NCBI RefSeq assembly: GCF_024166365.1
Contig: NC_064831.1
Span: 49,229,768 to 49,293,767, forward strand
Source of the DNA: Elephas maximus indicus
Taxonomy: Eukaryota; Chordata; Mammalia; Proboscidea; Elephantidae
DNA length: 64,000 bases
Direction of reading: 5' to 3'
Part shown: one piece after another, positions 63,256-64,000 of the stretch
Position numbering within the stretch: the stretch's first letter is position 1
How the letters are laid out: each line of letters begins with the position of its first letter
Notes under the pieces: model-generated
Seen by the model: the letters and a program-made list of their open reading frames with translations, nothing else
Databases searched by the model: none
What the model was told of the DNA's origin: nothing
Translations under genes and position numbers: made by a program

Positions 63256-64000
63256 TTGAGGAAGTAATTATCGCTATGAATTTTACTCCTGGTCCTCCCA
63301 TTGAAGTTTAATCTTAAGTTGCTTGATCCCTAAAAGAGTCTGTTTTTCTTTCTCTAAAAGAGAAAAGAGATAGCAATTCTGTATGCTCACATCTGGGGAC
63401 ATGACTATGCCAGGGTCCTCTCTGTGCTCAGGGCTACCTAGCCCCAAGTTCTCTCACCAGCCCTCCTCCCATGTTCCTATGGATGGTGAGATCAGGAGTG
63501 TTTGTCTGGATCCCCCAGCCAGGAGCAAAATCTACATTCTCTAGTCATCATCTTAACATTTGTCTTACTCAATACCCCTATTTCATCCTGCACAGGCCAA
63601 GCCCCTAATAACATGGATTTATTTTATACATTCCCCCTGAGACACTTGTTAGAGATACAGAACCATGGCCCAATCTCTTGCACCTTCCACATTCCCAAAG
63701 ATGTACAACAGTGTCCCAGGCTTGCCCAGAAGTCAAGGAGGGAAAGGCTCACTGAACCCTTGTGTCCCACATCTTTCCTTTGGCCTCTTCCCTCCCATAT
63801 ACAGTCATTCTGCTCTTCTGTACGCTCTTTAATGGCCACTATAGAACCTACAGCAAGTCCCCAGTAGCTTCATGAGCAACAGTAAATCATAGGTTGCTTT
63901 TAACCAGCTCTTGGTACCTTCACTTTCAACCCAAGCTAAGGGTTCTCAGCCACATCCTGTGGGCATGCTTCAGGAGCATGCTTCTATGTACTAAGACTAT

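Larger units (their letters stand above)
57725..64000 (-). other. MYO1E: MYO1E intron, partial (continues past window)
   Basis: 6.3 kb with a tRNA-Gly SINE, two LINE-1 3' ends, MER5A and an AfroSINE. No MYO1E exon was found in it. 57730-58320, 58700-59140, 59850-61350, 62260-63050 and 63260-64000 hold no feature I can name. Confidence 0.7.

Noticed and set aside
57725..64000. Further upstream MYO1E exons
   Set aside because: Searched by eye for the conserved IKPNE and neighbouring motor motifs on the minus strand; none found.

Overview
This window is mammalian nuclear DNA from an afrotherian, most probably an elephant. The clue is the repeat content. About twenty AfroSINE-type elements share the tail of a BovB/RTE-clade LINE that is itself present nearly full length (16923-20129). 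A 3' LINE-1 sequence that I associate with elephant and a lineage-typical MaLR-like LTR family are also present. Species is inferred from repeats only.

The one protein-coding gene is MYO1E (unconventional myosin Ie, long-tailed class I), read on the minus strand. Eleven consecutive 3' exons were reconstructed, every one bounded by AG/GT with matching phase. In transcript order they are 57724-57626, 51052-50908, 46673-46559, 46350-46181, 44781-44636, 34180-34034, 32327-32170, 29496-29404, 25720-25519, 10084-9915 and 6212-6136, ending at the stop codon. Joined, they encode 506 residues without a break: the end of the motor/converter, one IQ motif, the TH1 membrane-binding domain, the proline-rich TH2 region and the C-terminal SH3 domain. 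They correspond to about the last 46% of the 1108-residue human protein and probably to human exons 18-28. The 3' UTR runs down to a poly(A) signal near 5140-5149. The 5' half of the gene lies beyond 64000.

The rest is intron and downstream flank dominated by repeats. The most interesting content is a small retroposon family system visible in one window: the RTE LINE, and SINEs that carry its 3' tail (and in two cases a piece of its 5' end) behind different tRNA heads. These heads are the usual AfroSINE head, a tRNA-Gly head (58335-58684, 16071-16384), and one composite in which a tRNA-Ala(AGC)-like unit plus a whole AfroSINE were inserted as a single unit between 12-bp target duplications (37258-37509). 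Other notable items are an 18-unit minisatellite in which every unit is a predicted G-quadruplex (30057-30694), a palindromic hAT-like MITE (36384-36578), the locus orthologous to human mir-2116 with a decayed hairpin (43922-43996), a long purine microsatellite (52336-52559), and two repeats inserted within about 25 nt of MYO1E splice donors.

No second gene, complete viral provirus, CRISPR or bacterial feature was found.
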